A stretch of DNA of 64,000 bases from Rossellomorea aquimaris (GCF_000935355.1 NZ_JXZC01000007.1:1-64000), one strand, 5' to 3'. Shown: positions 9,322 through 19,911, counted from the stretch's first letter. The notes: a model not told the origin generated them from the letters alone. A program made the numbers and translations.

Positions 9322-10404
9322 ATGAAACTTGGTGCTCGCATCCTAAAAACGGGAATTGCGATTGTATTAGCTTTACTTGTATCGCAGCTATTGGGTATAC
9401 CTTCTCCAGTATTTGCTGGAATCGCGGCGGTCTTTGCCGTACAGCCCACCATTTATCGCTCATATCTATCAATCATCGAACAGATTCAAGCAAACCTGAT
9501 CGGTGCTGGAATTGCTGTTATATTCGTTCTCTTATTCGGTAGCAATCCACTTATTGTAGGTCTTGCCGCTGTCATAGCCATCGCCATCATTCTTAAATTG
9601 AAGCTTCAAAACACGATCGGTCTGGCCCTGGTAACGTTGATTGCGATTATGGAAGTGACGGATCAGGATTTTATTCAATTTGCATTCATCCGTTTCTCTA
9701 CCATTATGATCGGGGTATTCTCATCGTTCCTTATTAACCTGATTTTCCTGCCGCCGAAATACGAAACGAAGCTTTACCATAAAATATCAGATTCAACAGA
9801 GGAAATTTTAAAGTGGATTCGATTAAGTTCAAGACATGCAACAGAGTTCCACCTTTTGAAAAAAGACTTGGAGCGCATTAAAGAAAAACTTATAAAGGTC
9901 GATCAATTGTATCTTCTATATAAAGAAGAACGGGATTATTTCAAGAAAAATTCGATTGTCAAAAGTCGTAAGCTTGTGATTTTCCGCCAGATGATTTCAT
10001 CAACGAATCGAAGCTTCGACATCTTGAAGCGATTGAACCGCTATGAAAATGAAATCTTTCAGCTACCGGATGAATTACGTGGAGTGATCAAGGGACAGCT
10101 TGATTGTCTCCTTACTTATCACGAACAGCTTCTATTGAAGTTCCTTGGTAAGATGCATCCGCATGCAGAGTCAGAAGCCCAGCAGGATGTATGCATGCAT
10201 CGAAAAGAACTGATGAATATCATGATCCAGGAAGTAAAACAGCACAGTAAAGATGATAATATTCATAATTTCCATCTGCTGCATATTTTCTCTGCTATCT
10301 TTGAATACGATGAGCATTTAGAGCACCTTGAAAAACTCATCACAAGTTTTCAATCGTATCATAAAGAAGATAATGAAGTGATGATCGGGGAAGAAGAAGA
10401 ATAA
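9322..10404 (+). CDS. ygaE: YgaE-like membrane protein (UPF0421 / aromatic acid exporter-like)
   Basis: 360 residues from the ATG at 9322 (AAAGGA about 10 bases upstream). Six hydrophobic helices fill residues ~10-150, and a long charged helical cytoplasmic domain fills the rest. This is the FUSC-like half-exporter layout annotated as an aromatic acid exporter family. Substrate not established. Adjacent to gsaB as in B. subtilis. Confidence 0.8.
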   Translation: MKLGARILKTGIAIVLALLVSQLLGIPSPVFAGIAAVFAVQPTIYRSYLSIIEQIQANLIGAGIAVIFVLLFGSNPLIVGLAAVIAIAIILKLKLQNTIGLALVTLIAIMEVTDQDFIQFAFIRFSTIMIGVFSSFLINLIFLPPKYETKLYHKISDSTEEILKWIRLSSRHATEFHLLKKDLERIKEKLIKVDQLYLLYKEERDYFKKNSIVKSRKLVIFRQMISSTNRSFDILKRLNRYENEIFQLPDELRGVIKGQLDCLLTYHEQLLLKFLGKMHPHAESEAQQDVCMHRKELMNIMIQEVKQHSKDDNIHNFHLLHIFSAIFEYDEHLEHLEKLITSFQSYHKEDNEVMIGEEEE

Positions 10405-10446
10405 AAACGGAGCAAAGGATGTCATTTCCTTTGCTCCGTTTTTTCT
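10405..10446. terminator. Bidirectional terminator between ygaE and the app-type operon
   Basis: Near-perfect stem AACGGAGCAAAGGA / TCCTTTGCTCCGTT flanked by A and T runs, so it can end both convergent transcripts. Confidence 0.85.
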
Positions 10447-10451
10447 TCTAT

Positions 10452-11348
10452 TTAGTTTTTCATTTTCGGATCAAGGGCATCCCGAAGTCCGTCCCCCATC
10501 AAGTTGAATCCCAGTACCGTCAGCATGATGGCAAGTCCAGGGAAGATCATTGTCCACGGGGCTTGCAGCATGAACGTTCGTGCGTCAGCCAGCATTTTCC
10601 CCCATTCGGGTTGCGGGGCTTGTGCACCTAAGCCAAGGAAGCCAAGTGCCGCTGCTTCAATTATGGCAGTCGCAATGGCAAGAGTTCCCTGTACAATGAT
10701 CGGCGCCATACTGTTTGGAAGGATATGACTCAATAGAATACGGCTGTCTTTCATCCCGATGGCTTTCGCAGCCATCACATACTCCTCCTGCTTTACACTC
10801 AACACCCGTGACCGAATGAGTCGTCCAAAGTTAGGGATATTGATAATCGCAATGGCAATTAAAGCATTTCTAAGGGATGGCCCAAGAGCAGCTACAACAG
10901 CGATCGCTAACAGGATACTCGGGAATGCAAGCATAATATCAAAGATTCGTGAGATGATTGTATCCACCCATCTTCCATAATAGCCTGCCACGATTCCCAG
11001 TAGACTTCCTACTACCGCGGAACCGATTACTGCAAAGAAACCTACCCATAATGAAATCCGTGCCCCATAAATAATCCTCGACAATATATCCCGACCAAAG
11101 TCATCTGTGCCGAGCCAATGTTCGGAAGATGGGGCTTGAAGCCTTTTCGATAAATCTTGTTCATTGATGCCTTGCGGGGCAATGACGGGCGCAGCAATGG
11201 CTAAGACAACAAAGAAAAGCACGATGAAAAATCCGACTAAAGCAATTTTATTTTTCCTAAAGCTTTTCCACGCTTCCTTCCAGGGAGAAACCGTTTCTTC
11301 CTGCAGGGAAGGATGAAGCTCCTTTTGCGGTTCTGCTAATTCTGCCAT
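10452..11348 (-). CDS. Oligopeptide ABC importer permease (AppC/DppC type)
   Basis: 298 residues, about six helices. A soluble N-terminal leader of ~30 residues is followed by the OppC N-terminal helix and the EAA loop EAAALGFLGLGAQAPQPEWG near 230-250, which docks on the ATPases. Last gene of the D-F-A-B-C operon. The nearest match in gene order is appDFABC of B. subtilis; exact peptide preference is not readable. Confidence 0.88.
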   Translation of the reverse strand: MAELAEPQKELHPSLQEETVSPWKEAWKSFRKNKIALVGFFIVLFFVVLAIAAPVIAPQGINEQDLSKRLQAPSSEHWLGTDDFGRDILSRIIYGARISLWVGFFAVIGSAVVGSLLGIVAGYYGRWVDTIISRIFDIMLAFPSILLAIAVVAALGPSLRNALIAIAIINIPNFGRLIRSRVLSVKQEEYVMAAKAIGMKDSRILLSHILPNSMAPIIVQGTLAIATAIIEAAALGFLGLGAQAPQPEWGKMLADARTFMLQAPWTMIFPGLAIMLTVLGFNLMGDGLRDALDPKMKN

Positions 11349-11376
11349 GAGAGTTCACCTCTTTCTTCTACTGATG

Positions 11377-12381
11377 TTAGTTGTATTTAATGCGCGGATC
11401 GACAGCAGCATATAGTAGATCGACAATTAAGTTGATCGTCACAAAGATCGTTGCGACTACGAGGATGCCTGACTGTACAACAGGATAATCACGGAAGCCG
11501 ATCGCTTCATAAATATAGCGGCCGATTCCAGGCCATCCAAAGATTGTCTCAGTCAATATCGCTCCACCTAATAGGAGCCCCATTTGCAGACCGATTACCG
11601 TCAGTACTGGGATGATGGCATTTTTAAGAGAATGCTTGTACACCACCCAGAACATTTTCAGACCCTTGGCACGGGCAGTTCGGATATAATCGGAACGCAT
11701 TACCTCAAGCATGCTTGAACGGGTCATACGGGCAATGATCGCCATCGGGATCGTAGCAAGTGCAATTCCCGGAAGGATCAGATGCCTGAGCACTTCACTT
11801 AATTGATCAAAACGCCCCTGTATGATGGTATCTATAATATAGAGATTCGTAATGGCATCGATTGGGTTGCGGATGTTTTCCCTTCCTGTGGTCGGAAGCC
11901 AGTCAAGCTGAATACCGAAAATCCACTGTTCCATCAAACCAAGCCAGAAGATCGGCATGGACACCCCGACCAAAGCCAGGATCATAGCAGTATAATCAAA
12001 CCATGAGTTTTGGAACCAGGCACTGATGATACCCGCATTCACCCCGATGACCACTGCAATGATGATCGCTACAATCGCCAATTCCGCTGTCGCCGCCAAG
12101 TACGGCCAGATTTCACTTGAAACTTCTGTTTTAGTACGAATGGAGCTGCCTAAATCACCTGTTAACAGGCCTTTTAAATACTCAAAATATTGAACATACC
12201 AGGCATTATCAAGACCTAATTGACCTCTAAGCTGCTCAATGGCTTCCTTAGAAGCCTGTTGACCCAAGATCACCTGGGCAGGGTCCCCTGGTATTGCACG
12301 GATGATAAAGAATACGATAAAGGTCATCCCTAATAATACGGGAATTAATTGGAGTAATCTTCGTATGGTGTATTGAAACAT
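11377..12381 (-). CDS. Oligopeptide ABC importer permease (AppB/DppB type)
   Basis: 334 residues from the ATG at 12,381, which is preceded by GAGAGGTG with six-base spacing. An in-frame extension to 12,492 has no ribosome site and is not membrane-like. Starts with FQYTIRRLLQLIPVLLG, then six helices, a family-typical periplasmic loop (around LDWLPTTGRENIRNP) and the EAA loop region ARAKGLK. 28 bases before appC-like. Confidence 0.88.
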   Translation of the reverse strand: MFQYTIRRLLQLIPVLLGMTFIVFFIIRAIPGDPAQVILGQQASKEAIEQLRGQLGLDNAWYVQYFEYLKGLLTGDLGSSIRTKTEVSSEIWPYLAATAELAIVAIIIAVVIGVNAGIISAWFQNSWFDYTAMILALVGVSMPIFWLGLMEQWIFGIQLDWLPTTGRENIRNPIDAITNLYIIDTIIQGRFDQLSEVLRHLILPGIALATIPMAIIARMTRSSMLEVMRSDYIRTARAKGLKMFWVVYKHSLKNAIIPVLTVIGLQMGLLLGGAILTETIFGWPGIGRYIYEAIGFRDYPVVQSGILVVATIFVTINLIVDLLYAAVDPRIKYN

Positions 12382-12492
12382 TTTGTTCACCTCTCTGAAA
12401 GGAGATTCTAGTATTCTTGGAAGCTTGCTTAAACCGTTTTCTCGTAATGCTTGTCGGGGCTGAACGAGCCGCCTCCGCTTTTCTATGTACAA

Positions 12493-12519
12493 AGGGGAGA
12501 CTAAAAAGTCATCTCCCCT
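12493..12519. other. Intercistronic hairpin between binding protein and permease genes
   Basis: AGGGGAGA / TCTCCCCT with an 11-base A-rich loop, 20 bases past the binding-protein stop, with no T run downstream on the minus strand. Such hairpins after opp/app binding-protein genes usually stabilise the upstream mRNA or partially attenuate the permease genes; which applies here is inference. Confidence 0.6.
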
Positions 12520-12538
12520 AGGTTGAATCTTATTTCGA

Positions 12539-14155
12539 CTATTCCATGTCTACTGAACCTAAGAAATCAGATCCTGTTGGATGCGGTTGGAAGTTCTTCA
12601 CAGCCGCACTACCAGCTAATAATGGTGTAGAGTGCGCCAGAGGTACCCAAGGAGCATCTTCATGGATGATTTCCTGAGCTTGTTTGTACATCTCTTCACG
12701 TTTTGCTTGATCTGTTTCAGATTGAGCAGCAATTAATAATTCATGAAGCTCATCATTGCTGTAGTACGTGTAGTTATTGCTTCCGATATTGTCTTTATCA
12801 AGTAACACATATAGGAAGTTATCCGCATCACCGTTGTCACCTGTCCATCCAAGTAAGAACGCATCCGCTTCTCCGTTTCGGGCTTTTTCTAAGTATGTCG
12901 CCCACTCGTAAGATACGATTTTCGCTTTTACCCCTACTTCTTCAAGATCGGCTTGAATCGCTTCAGCTACTTTTTGGCCATCCGGCATGTATGGACGTGG
13001 AACAGGCATTGCCCATAATTCCATTTCAAATCCATCTTCTAGTCCTGCTTCTTTAAGAAGTTCCTTTGCTTTTTCAGGATTGTATTCATATCCTTCAAGT
13101 GCATCATTGTATCCGCCAATAACTGGAGGCATTGGGTTTTTCGCTACTTCAGCTCTTCCTTCGAAGAATGCGTCAATGATTTCCTGTTTGTTGATTGCAT
13201 AGTTGATCGCTTGACGTACTTTTGGATCATCAAAAGGTTCACGAGTTGATGTCAGCCCTAAGTATCCAACGTTCATAGAAGGACGTTCGAATAATTGTAA
13301 TTGGTCGTTCCCTTCAACTTGGGCTGCATCACTTGGATTGATTCCATCTGCAAGATCGATTTCACCTGAAACCAGCGCGTTAAGACGTGCAGAGTTTTCA
13401 GGAATTGATTTGAAGACAACTTGATCTAATTTCGGTAGATCTTTTTTCCAGTAGTTTTCATTCTTAACTAAAACGATTTTGTCATTACGCTTCCACTCTT
13501 TGAACTTGAAAGGACCTGTTCCTGCATCAGTCGGTGCTTCGCCTAACTTGTCACCTAACTCATCAAGGGCTTTAGGACTTACAATCGCAAACGGGCTCAT
13601 CGCAATGTTCTTTAAGAACGGAGCCTGTGGACGTTTAAGGACAAACTCAACAGTTTTCTCATCAACAGCTTTTACCTCGTTGATAACATGACCTTCATCA
13701 CCTTTAAATCCACCAAACATAGATTTATAGTAGTAGAATGCTTCTTCATTCCCATTCATCCAACGCTCGAAGTTCTTCACGACTGCGTCAGCATTGAAAT
13801 CTGTACCATCTTGGAATTTAACCCCTTCACGTAATGTGAATGTATACGTCAAACCATCATCAGAAACCTTCCACTCTTCAGCTAATCCCGGGTTTGGTTC
13901 TGTATCCTGCTCACCAAATTCAACTAGAGTTTCAAAGATATTCTTTGTTACTTTAAATGATTCACCATCCGTAACCGCAGCAGGATCAAGTGCTACTGAA
14001 TCCCCTCCGCGACCAAAGATCAATACTTTAGGATCTCCACTATCTTTACTGTCGCTGCCTTCGCCTGAAGAGCTTTCATTCCCTCCACATCCGTAAAGAA
14101 CGGATGATACGAGTAGGATGAGCAGCATTAAAATTGACCAGCTTTTTTTTCTCAA
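12539..14155 (-). CDS. Oligopeptide-binding lipoprotein (SBP_bac_5, AppA type)
   Basis: 538 residues. A lipoprotein signal with lipobox LYGC puts the lipid-modified cysteine at C23, followed by a Ser/Gly/Asp-rich linker. The family-5 peptide-binding body includes LAEEWKVSDDGLTYTFTLREG and the late FLLGWTGDNGDADNF region. It captures peptides outside the membrane for the two permeases. Position third in D-F-A-B-C fits AppA. Reading frame is intact, unlike appA of strain 168, which is known to carry a frameshift. Confidence 0.88.
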   Translation of the reverse strand: MRKKSWSILMLLILLVSSVLYGCGGNESSSGEGSDSKDSGDPKVLIFGRGGDSVALDPAAVTDGESFKVTKNIFETLVEFGEQDTEPNPGLAEEWKVSDDGLTYTFTLREGVKFQDGTDFNADAVVKNFERWMNGNEEAFYYYKSMFGGFKGDEGHVINEVKAVDEKTVEFVLKRPQAPFLKNIAMSPFAIVSPKALDELGDKLGEAPTDAGTGPFKFKEWKRNDKIVLVKNENYWKKDLPKLDQVVFKSIPENSARLNALVSGEIDLADGINPSDAAQVEGNDQLQLFERPSMNVGYLGLTSTREPFDDPKVRQAINYAINKQEIIDAFFEGRAEVAKNPMPPVIGGYNDALEGYEYNPEKAKELLKEAGLEDGFEMELWAMPVPRPYMPDGQKVAEAIQADLEEVGVKAKIVSYEWATYLEKARNGEADAFLLGWTGDNGDADNFLYVLLDKDNIGSNNYTYYSNDELHELLIAAQSETDQAKREEMYKQAQEIIHEDAPWVPLAHSTPLLAGSAAVKNFQPHPTGSDFLGSVDME

Positions 14156-14202
14156 CTAAATCCCCTCCTGAATAATGTTTATATACTTATGAGACTTGCC
14201 TT

Positions 14203-15168
14203 CTAGTAAAGATGACAAGCTACATAATGCCCTGGTTGGTGTTCCTTGAATTCCGGCACTTTCTGTTTACATATCTCCGTAGCATGCGGACACCTGGTGT
14301 GGAATGTACAACCACTGGGTGGATTGGACGGGCTCGGAATATCCCCCTGCAAGAGAATTGTTTCTCTTTTAAAATCAGGATCCGGTACCGGTACCGCTGA
14401 TAGCAGTGCCTGGGTGTATGGGTGAAGCGGTTTTTCATAGAGAGTTTCACTATTACTCAGCTCTACCATTTTTCCGAGGTACATCACGCCTACCCGGTCA
14501 CTTATATGTCTAACTACACCTAAATCATGTGCAATGAAGATATAGGTGAGTCCGAACTCTTTTTGCAAATCCTGCATCAGGTTCAGGACCTGTGACTGAA
14601 TGGATACGTCAAGAGCTGACACCGGCTCATCGGCAATGATGAGTTTTGGGTTTGTCATAAGTGCTCTGGCGATACCGATTCGCTGCCTTTGTCCACCACT
14701 GAATTGATGTGGATACCGTTTCGCATGATAGCTGCTTAACCCAACAATATTGAGTAGTTCATGAACCCTCTTTTTTCTTTCCTTCGCTGAACCTATTCCG
14801 TGGACCTTTAATGGTTCTTCGAGAATCTGTTCAACAGTATGCCTTGGATTCAAGGAAGCAAAAGGATCCTGAAAGACCATTTGCATTTCCCGGCGAATCT
14901 TTCTCATTTCTGAGTTTGATAGACTGGTAAGCTCCCGATCTTCGAATGTCACTTTTCCTTCCGACGGATCGATGAGTCGCATAAGCATCCTGCCCGTCGT
15001 CGACTTTCCACATCCGCTTTCTCCCACTATCCCCAGAGTCTCTCCTTTATTCACGGTAAAAGATACCCCGTCGACTGCTTTTACAGAACTGACTGGTCGT
15101 CCAAGAATTCCTCCTGTAATCGGAAAGTGTTTCTTAAGATTCTCAACCTTTAGCAACGGTTCCGTCAT
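14203..15168 (-). CDS. Oligopeptide ABC importer ATPase (AppF/OppF type)
   Basis: 321 residues from the ATG at 15,168, placed by GGAGGAGGGAGTTT; the extension to 15,231 overlaps appD-like and lacks a site. Walker [10 protein letters not shown], signature [12 protein letters not shown], Walker [14 protein letters not shown]-terminal oligopeptide-ABC domain with three cysteines (GC...RC...EIC) and a fourth near the end, as in F-type subunits. Its start lies 26 bases inside the end of the D-type gene. Confidence 0.9.
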   Translation of the reverse strand: MTEPLLKVENLKKHFPITGGILGRPVSSVKAVDGVSFTVNKGETLGIVGESGCGKSTTGRMLMRLIDPSEGKVTFEDRELTSLSNSEMRKIRREMQMVFQDPFASLNPRHTVEQILEEPLKVHGIGSAKERKKRVHELLNIVGLSSYHAKRYPHQFSGGQRQRIGIARALMTNPKLIIADEPVSALDVSIQSQVLNLMQDLQKEFGLTYIFIAHDLGVVRHISDRVGVMYLGKMVELSNSETLYEKPLHPYTQALLSAVPVPDPDFKRETILLQGDIPSPSNPPSGCTFHTRCPHATEICKQKVPEFKEHQPGHYVACHLY

Positions 15169-16159
15169 AAACTCCCTCCTCCACTTCATCGAACAGGAAG
15201 CATCGAGTGCAATGTCCTTGTGATGTTTCATATAACTCCGGTGTTTCGACTAAACAACGATCGAAGGCATATTCGCAGCGGGCCGCAAATCGGCACCCCG
15301 TCTTGATGGATCCCGGTTTAGGGACATTCCCCTGAATCGAATGCAGTCGCTGCTGCTTGACTCTCATATCCGGTACGGATTGAATGAGCCCTTTCGTGTA
15401 AGGATGCTGAGGGTTCTTGAAGATTTCTTCTACCGTCCCCTCTTCCACCACTTTACCTGAGTACATAACGACCACTCGTTCACATGTTTCAGCTACAACA
15501 CCCAGATCATGAGTGATCAAAAGTACCGCTGTATTCAGCTCTTTATTCAATCGTTTCATCAGTTTTAAAATTTGGGCCTGAATCGTTACATCAAGAGCGG
15601 TTGTCGGCTCATCTGCTATTAACACCCGTGGATCACACACCATTGCCATGGCAATCATGACCCTCTGTCTCATACCGCCTGATAGCTGATGCGGGTATTC
15701 CTTGATCAACTCTTCCGATCTCGGTAAACCAACCATCTTCATAATTTCAATTGCTTTTTCTCTTGCTTGTTTCTTTCCAACTTTCATATGTATGCGTATG
15801 GCTTCCGTTAATTGGTCACCTATAGTAAAGACAGGGTTTAAAGATGTCATTGGCTCTTGGAAGATCATCGCTATATCATTGCCCCGGATATCTCTCATTC
15901 GCTTTTCAGATGCTTGTGTCAGATCTTCATCTTTGTAAAGAATCTTTCCACCTACTATTTTCCCTGGCGGTTTCGGTACCAGACCCATGATGGATAGGGA
16001 CGTGACACTTTTACCACATCCACTTTCCCCAACGATCCCCAGCACCTCCCCTTCATTCACATGAAAGCTGACTCCATCGACTGCAGGAACTTCTCCGTCA
16101 TCAGTAAAAAAGGAGGTCCTCAAATCTTCCACTTTTAGTAAAGGACGCGCTTCGCTCAT
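15143..16159 (-). CDS. Oligopeptide ABC importer ATPase (AppD/OppD type)
   Basis: 338 residues. Walker [12 protein letters not shown], signature [12 protein letters not shown], Walker [13 protein letters not shown], then the Cys-rich C-terminal oligopeptide domain ([15 protein letters not shown]). First gene of the operon; the ATG follows GAGGAGG. With the four downstream genes it makes a complete peptide importer. Confidence 0.9.
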   Translation of the reverse strand: MSEARPLLKVEDLRTSFFTDDGEVPAVDGVSFHVNEGEVLGIVGESGCGKSVTSLSIMGLVPKPPGKIVGGKILYKDEDLTQASEKRMRDIRGNDIAMIFQEPMTSLNPVFTIGDQLTEAIRIHMKVGKKQAREKAIEIMKMVGLPRSEELIKEYPHQLSGGMRQRVMIAMAMVCDPRVLIADEPTTALDVTIQAQILKLMKRLNKELNTAVLLITHDLGVVAETCERVVVMYSGKVVEEGTVEEIFKNPQHPYTKGLIQSVPDMRVKQQRLHSIQGNVPKPGSIKTGCRFAARCEYAFDRCLVETPELYETSQGHCTRCFLFDEVEEGVYDGTVAKG

Positions 16160-16229
16160 TCAAATCCTCCTCTTGAAACTATCTCTCTTTTCTTAATAGT
16201 GCTTATTTTCTAAATTTTATATGTTTCTT

Positions 16230-16257
16230 ATTATACAAGATGTTACAAATGTTGCAA
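16230..16257 (-). promoter_or_regulatory. Candidate sigma-A promoter of the app-type operon
   Basis: Minus strand TTGCAA (16,252-16,257), 16-base spacer, TATAAT (16,230-16,235), about 70 bases before the D-type ATPase. The rest of the 16,160-16,474 intergenic stretch is AT-rich; no T-box, riboswitch or open frame was seen in it. Confidence 0.6.
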
Positions 16258-16423
16258 TCCATTTTCAGAATTTTTCTACACAAGTTCCATATACTCTTTC
16301 ATTTCTAATTCAATTCAATATATGTCCATTTATCCTTTTCATTCCTTCCAGATAAAGTTATTTAGTCCTACTTTCTTCACGACACACCTGTAATAAGTTC
16401 GATATATTTTTTTGATACACAAA

Positions 16424-16470
16424 AAAAGTCATGACTTTTATCACATGTATCGTGATAAGTCATGACTTTT
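16424..16470 (-). terminator. ygaD terminator
   Basis: Long stem AAAAGTCATGAC...ATCAC / GTGAT...GTCATGACTTTT, just past the ygaD stop, with a T run on the minus strand. Confidence 0.8.
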
Positions 16471-16474
16471 CATT

Positions 16475-18223
16475 TTATTGATCAAGCTGTTGTACTTGGA
16501 ACAGTTTATAATAATGGCCCTGCTTCACCATCAACTCTTCATGTGTCCCCATTTCGACAACTTCTCCGTGTTCCATATGAATGATTCTATCAGCATGGGT
16601 GATCGTTGATAGACGATGGGCGACTATGAAGGTCGTCCGCTCTTTCGCCAGGATTTCAAGGGATTCCTGGATCAGGTGCTCACTTTCCAGATCAAGGGCT
16701 GACGTTGCTTCATCCAGTATGAGTATCGGTGGGTTCTTAAGGAATACCCTGGCAATCGCGACACGTTGCTTCTGTCCGCCAGATAGTTTCACACCTCGTT
16801 CTCCTACTTTCGTGTCATAGCCTTGAGGTAATTTCATGATGAAATCGTGTGCGTTTGCCGCCTTGGCAGCTTCTACTACTTCTTCATCCGTCGCCTCAGG
16901 ATTTCCGAATTTAATATTCATCTTGACCGATTCACTAAAGAGGATATTGTCCTGAAGCACCATTCCGATATTGTCCCGCAGTGATCTCACCTGAAATCTT
17001 CTGATATCCGTACCATCTAAAAGAATTTCACCATCTGTGACATCGTAGAATCGGGGGATAAGACTGACGAATGATGATTTTCCTCCTCCGCTCATCCCCA
17101 CCAGAGCGACGGTTTCACCCGTTTTAATATCAAGATCGAGATTACGCAGCACCTCTTCCTCATCAGATTCATAGCGAAAGGAAACATTTTTAAAACGAAT
17201 ATCGCCGCGTACATTTTCACAAGGAATCGCACCTGGTTCATCATCAATGTCATACTTCTCATCCATGAACTCAAATACACGGTCCATGGAGGCGATCGAT
17301 TGAGTCAAGGTTGTTGAAGAATTCACCAGTCGTCTAAGCGGTCCATAGAGACGATCGATATATGCGATAAAGGCAGCCATCGTACCAATGGTCAGATCCC
17401 CATCAATGACTTGCAGCCCTGCATATCCGATGATGATTAATGGAGAAATATCCGTAATGGTATTCACAACCGCGAACGCTTTCGCATTCCAGCTTGTTTG
17501 CTTCAAGGCCTTCGTTAAGAAATTGCTGTTCTGATCCTGAAACTGCTTCTGTTCATAGTCTTCAACAGCAAAGCTCTTAATGACGGCCATCCCCTGGACC
17601 CTTTCGTGTAAGTGACTTTGAACCTCTGCCAGTGCCTGAGAGCGGTCCCTTGTCAACCCTCTGAGTCTTCCGAAGAAATAACGGACAGAGAAAGCATAGA
17701 AAGGAAACGCTATAAGAGAAACGAGTGTTAAAGAAACATCCATGGTAAACATGATGGAGAGGGCGATGACAATGGTAGCTGCATCGAGCCAGAGGTTCAT
17801 CAGACCCGTGATCACGAAATTCTTTGTTTGCTCAACGTCATTGATGACCCTGGAAATGACTTCCCCCGCTCTTGTATTCGAATAATATTTAAAGCTTAGT
17901 CGTTGAATATGGGAAAACAAATGGTCCCTCAAATCATACAGGATCTTGTTGCCCGTCCATTGAGCAAAGTATTGTCGATAATACTCTACAGGCGGTCTTA
18001 CAAGTAAGAAAAGGACAAGCATGATCCCCATGATCATGAGTAATTGATCGGTCTTTTCTTCCGGGGATAAGCCAGAAGCCCCTACTATATCATCAATGAC
18101 ATATTTGATTAAAATCGGAATTAATAAGGGAATCGTAAATTTAATAATACCTATAATTAATGTACCAATAATTTGCCACCGATAAGGTTTTACAAATTGA
18201 AGGTAGCGTTTGATACTATCCAA
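16475..18223 (-). CDS. ygaD: YgaD, ABC exporter with fused membrane and ATPase domains
   Basis: 582 residues: six-helix type-I exporter membrane domain (~15-320), then a nucleotide-binding domain with Walker [10 protein letters not shown] near 373, signature [12 protein letters not shown] and Walker [14 protein letters not shown] half-transporter that would work as a homodimer. Substrate unknown. Synteny (ygaC-ygaD-gsaB region) supports ygaD. Leftward transcription from an ATG preceded by AGGAGT. Confidence 0.88.
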   Translation of the reverse strand: MDSIKRYLQFVKPYRWQIIGTLIIGIIKFTIPLLIPILIKYVIDDIVGASGLSPEEKTDQLLMIMGIMLVLFLLVRPPVEYYRQYFAQWTGNKILYDLRDHLFSHIQRLSFKYYSNTRAGEVISRVINDVEQTKNFVITGLMNLWLDAATIVIALSIMFTMDVSLTLVSLIAFPFYAFSVRYFFGRLRGLTRDRSQALAEVQSHLHERVQGMAVIKSFAVEDYEQKQFQDQNSNFLTKALKQTSWNAKAFAVVNTITDISPLIIIGYAGLQVIDGDLTIGTMAAFIAYIDRLYGPLRRLVNSSTTLTQSIASMDRVFEFMDEKYDIDDEPGAIPCENVRGDIRFKNVSFRYESDEEEVLRNLDLDIKTGETVALVGMSGGGKSSFVSLIPRFYDVTDGEILLDGTDIRRFQVRSLRDNIGMVLQDNILFSESVKMNIKFGNPEATDEEVVEAAKAANAHDFIMKLPQGYDTKVGERGVKLSGGQKQRVAIARVFLKNPPILILDEATSALDLESEHLIQESLEILAKERTTFIVAHRLSTITHADRIIHMEHGEVVEMGTHEELMVKQGHYYKLFQVQQLDQ

Positions 18224-18387
18224 GTGATTACTCCTTTCTAAGATGTTTAGTATTTATTTTGCCCCAATAAAAAGGGATGACCCTGTATGGAACGCAGCAA
18301 CTGTTCCTCTTCAAGTCCTGTTTGGGAATGAAAAGGTTGCTCCTTACTGGGTCAGCCCTTTAAAGCTTATTCGATTTTCCAGCTGTG

Positions 18388-18918
18388 TTACCCCCTGTGA
18401 GTCAAATAACGCTCGTACCAAATATCAATAAAGTCCGGAGCAAAAGGCCCTTTTCTTTGTCGGATCCAGCGAACAAGCTTCTCTACATTCCGCTTCAGGA
18501 TGTGATCGATCACATCCGGGTAACCGTACAACTTTCGATGAGCTTCATACTCATCCTCATCCAGCAATGTATATGTCATATCAGGAAACACTTTAATATC
18601 CAAGTCGTAATCGATATACTTGATCGCTTCATGATCATATACAAATGGTGAACTTAAATTACAATAATAATAAATACCGTCCTCACGAATCATACAAATA
18701 ATGTTAAACCATAGCTCCGAATGAAAATAGCATATTGCCGGTTCACGGGTCATCCACGTTCTGCCGTCTGATTCCGTCACCATCGTTCGATCATTTCCAC
18801 CGATAATCTGATTGCTTGTTCCTTTCAGAACCGTCGTTTCATTCCAAATCCGGTGAATATTGCCATCATGCTTAAAGCTATGTATTTGTACAGATTTTCC
18901 TTCAGTGGGAACCGCCAT
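18388..18918 (-). CDS. ygaC: YgaC, DUF402 nucleoside tri-/diphosphate phosphatase
   Basis: 176 residues from the ATG at 18,918 (AAGGGG five bases upstream), the length of B. subtilis YgaC; the extension to 18,936 is not needed. DUF402/FomD-like barrel with [12 protein letters not shown] and the acidic segment [30 protein letters not shown], which carries the metal-binding aspartates. Characterised Staphylococcus relatives hydrolyse nucleoside tri- and diphosphates; the activity here is inferred. Confidence 0.9.
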   Translation of the reverse strand: MAVPTEGKSVQIHSFKHDGNIHRIWNETTVLKGTSNQIIGGNDRTMVTESDGRTWMTREPAICYFHSELWFNIICMIREDGIYYYCNLSSPFVYDHEAIKYIDYDLDIKVFPDMTYTLLDEDEYEAHRKLYGYPDVIDHILKRNVEKLVRWIRQRKGPFAPDFIDIWYERYLTHRG

Positions 18919-19168
18919 CGTATCCCCTTCTTTCATTTCAAAATTACCCTTATATATACTTGTCTATTCTATCATTATAACGTTTCCTCAGAAAATTTAA
19001 AACAAAAGGGCTATCCTTAAAGAAAATATCCTCTAAGAATCGCCCGATTCCGGTTCAAAATGGGTTTTTATTATAAAAATTGGAGATCTGCCATTTTACT
19101 TGATTTCCTTTGTGTGAAAGGGTTCTAGTGAAACATACCTTGTTCACCCTTACGTTTAATGTAGTTTT

Positions 19169-19432
19169 TTATGTTGTTACACTGTCTTGTTCCTTTTGAT
19201 AGGAACGGATGACTTCATCTGTTTGCCTTTGAAACATTTTTTGAATCTCTTTCAGTTCCTGCTTTTTTGACGCAATCTCTCTCTTTATAGATTCAACCTT
19301 CGTCATCTCTTGGAGCTGAAGCAGTTCCTCTTCCAGCTCCTGACAACGTTCGATCTCAGACTGAAGATATAACAACTTATCCATCGTTTCTAACTGCTCT
19401 GTAACCAACTCATTAAATCGCTGCTGTATCAC
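19169..19432 (-). CDS. ygaB: YgaB-like coiled-coil protein
   Basis: 87 residues if read from the GTG at 19,432, which has GAGGAG nine bases upstream; an in-frame extension to 19,486 also exists. Almost entirely charged heptads (EQLETMDKLLYLQSEIERC...), so a soluble coiled coil without enzyme motifs. Gene position between ygaC and sspE is that of B. subtilis ygaB. Function unknown. Confidence 0.8.
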   Translation of the reverse strand: MIQQRFNELVTEQLETMDKLLYLQSEIERCQELEEELLQLQEMTKVESIKREIASKKQELKEIQKMFQRQTDEVIRSYQKEQDSVTT

Positions 19433-19578
19433 TCCAACCAACTCCTCTAAACAAGCTCTCCTAAAACATTCTCCTTTCCACCCCAAAACCCTTTGACAAC
19501 TTCTGTCACAATCCCACCAGTTTTGTCGATGTGGATCTGAGGATGTGATCGGTTTTTAACTTCCATTATATGTTAAAA

Positions 19579-19735
19579 TACGCTTATATTCTGAAAAAGA
19601 CGCATATATTGAAAAAATGACGCAATATTCCATGAAAACGACGCATAAAATTGATAAACGACGCATAAAATTGATAAACGACGCAATAACCCATGTAAAC
19701 GACGCATAAATCAAGAAAATGATGCAATTCTTTCT
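19579..19735. repeat. Array of ~20-21-bp GACGCA direct repeats
   Basis: Tandem units starting GACGCA at 19,599, 19,619, 19,640, 19,660, 19,680 and 19,701, with degenerate flanking units at 19,579 and 19,721 (GATGCA) and an isolated one near 19,858. Two variants occur: a 20-bp form (GACGCATAAAATTGATAAAC, exact twice) and a 21-bp form with CCATG in the middle (GACGCAATAACCCATGTAAAC). There are no spacers, so this is not CRISPR. It fills most of the 497-base gap between ygaB and sspE. Confidence 0.85.
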
Positions 19736-19881
19736 TTCCTGCCCCTTCAAAAGGTACTTTCATCCTCAAAATGAAGATCGTTCAACTCTCTAAAATCAAC
19801 CTACCCATGCTTTTTCAGCCGAGCTGGTACACGAACCAGGTAAAACCTTTTAAAAAACGATGCAAATACCATTAAAACACG

Positions 19882-19911
19882 AAAAAGCACCCAACTTAAT
19901 GGGTGCTTTTT
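19882..19911 (-). terminator. sspE terminator
   Basis: AAAAAGCACCCA / TGGGTGCTTTTT with a six-base loop, just past the sspE stop. Confidence 0.85.

Noticed and set aside
11377..12492. Long form of the AppB-like permease from 12,492
   Set aside because: The extra 37 residues are basic and non-membrane, cross the intercistronic hairpin, and lack a ribosome site; the ATG at 12,381 has GAGAGGTG.
16160..16474. T-box or peptide-responsive riboswitch before the app-type operon
   Set aside because: No TGGN antiterminator bulge, no stem I pattern and no terminator between promoter and first gene.
19556..19769. Two overlapping minus-strand open frames of ~60 residues
   Set aside because: They run through the GACGCA repeats; the peptide repeats (ASFINFMRR) only mirror the DNA repeat, and neither has a convincing ribosome site.
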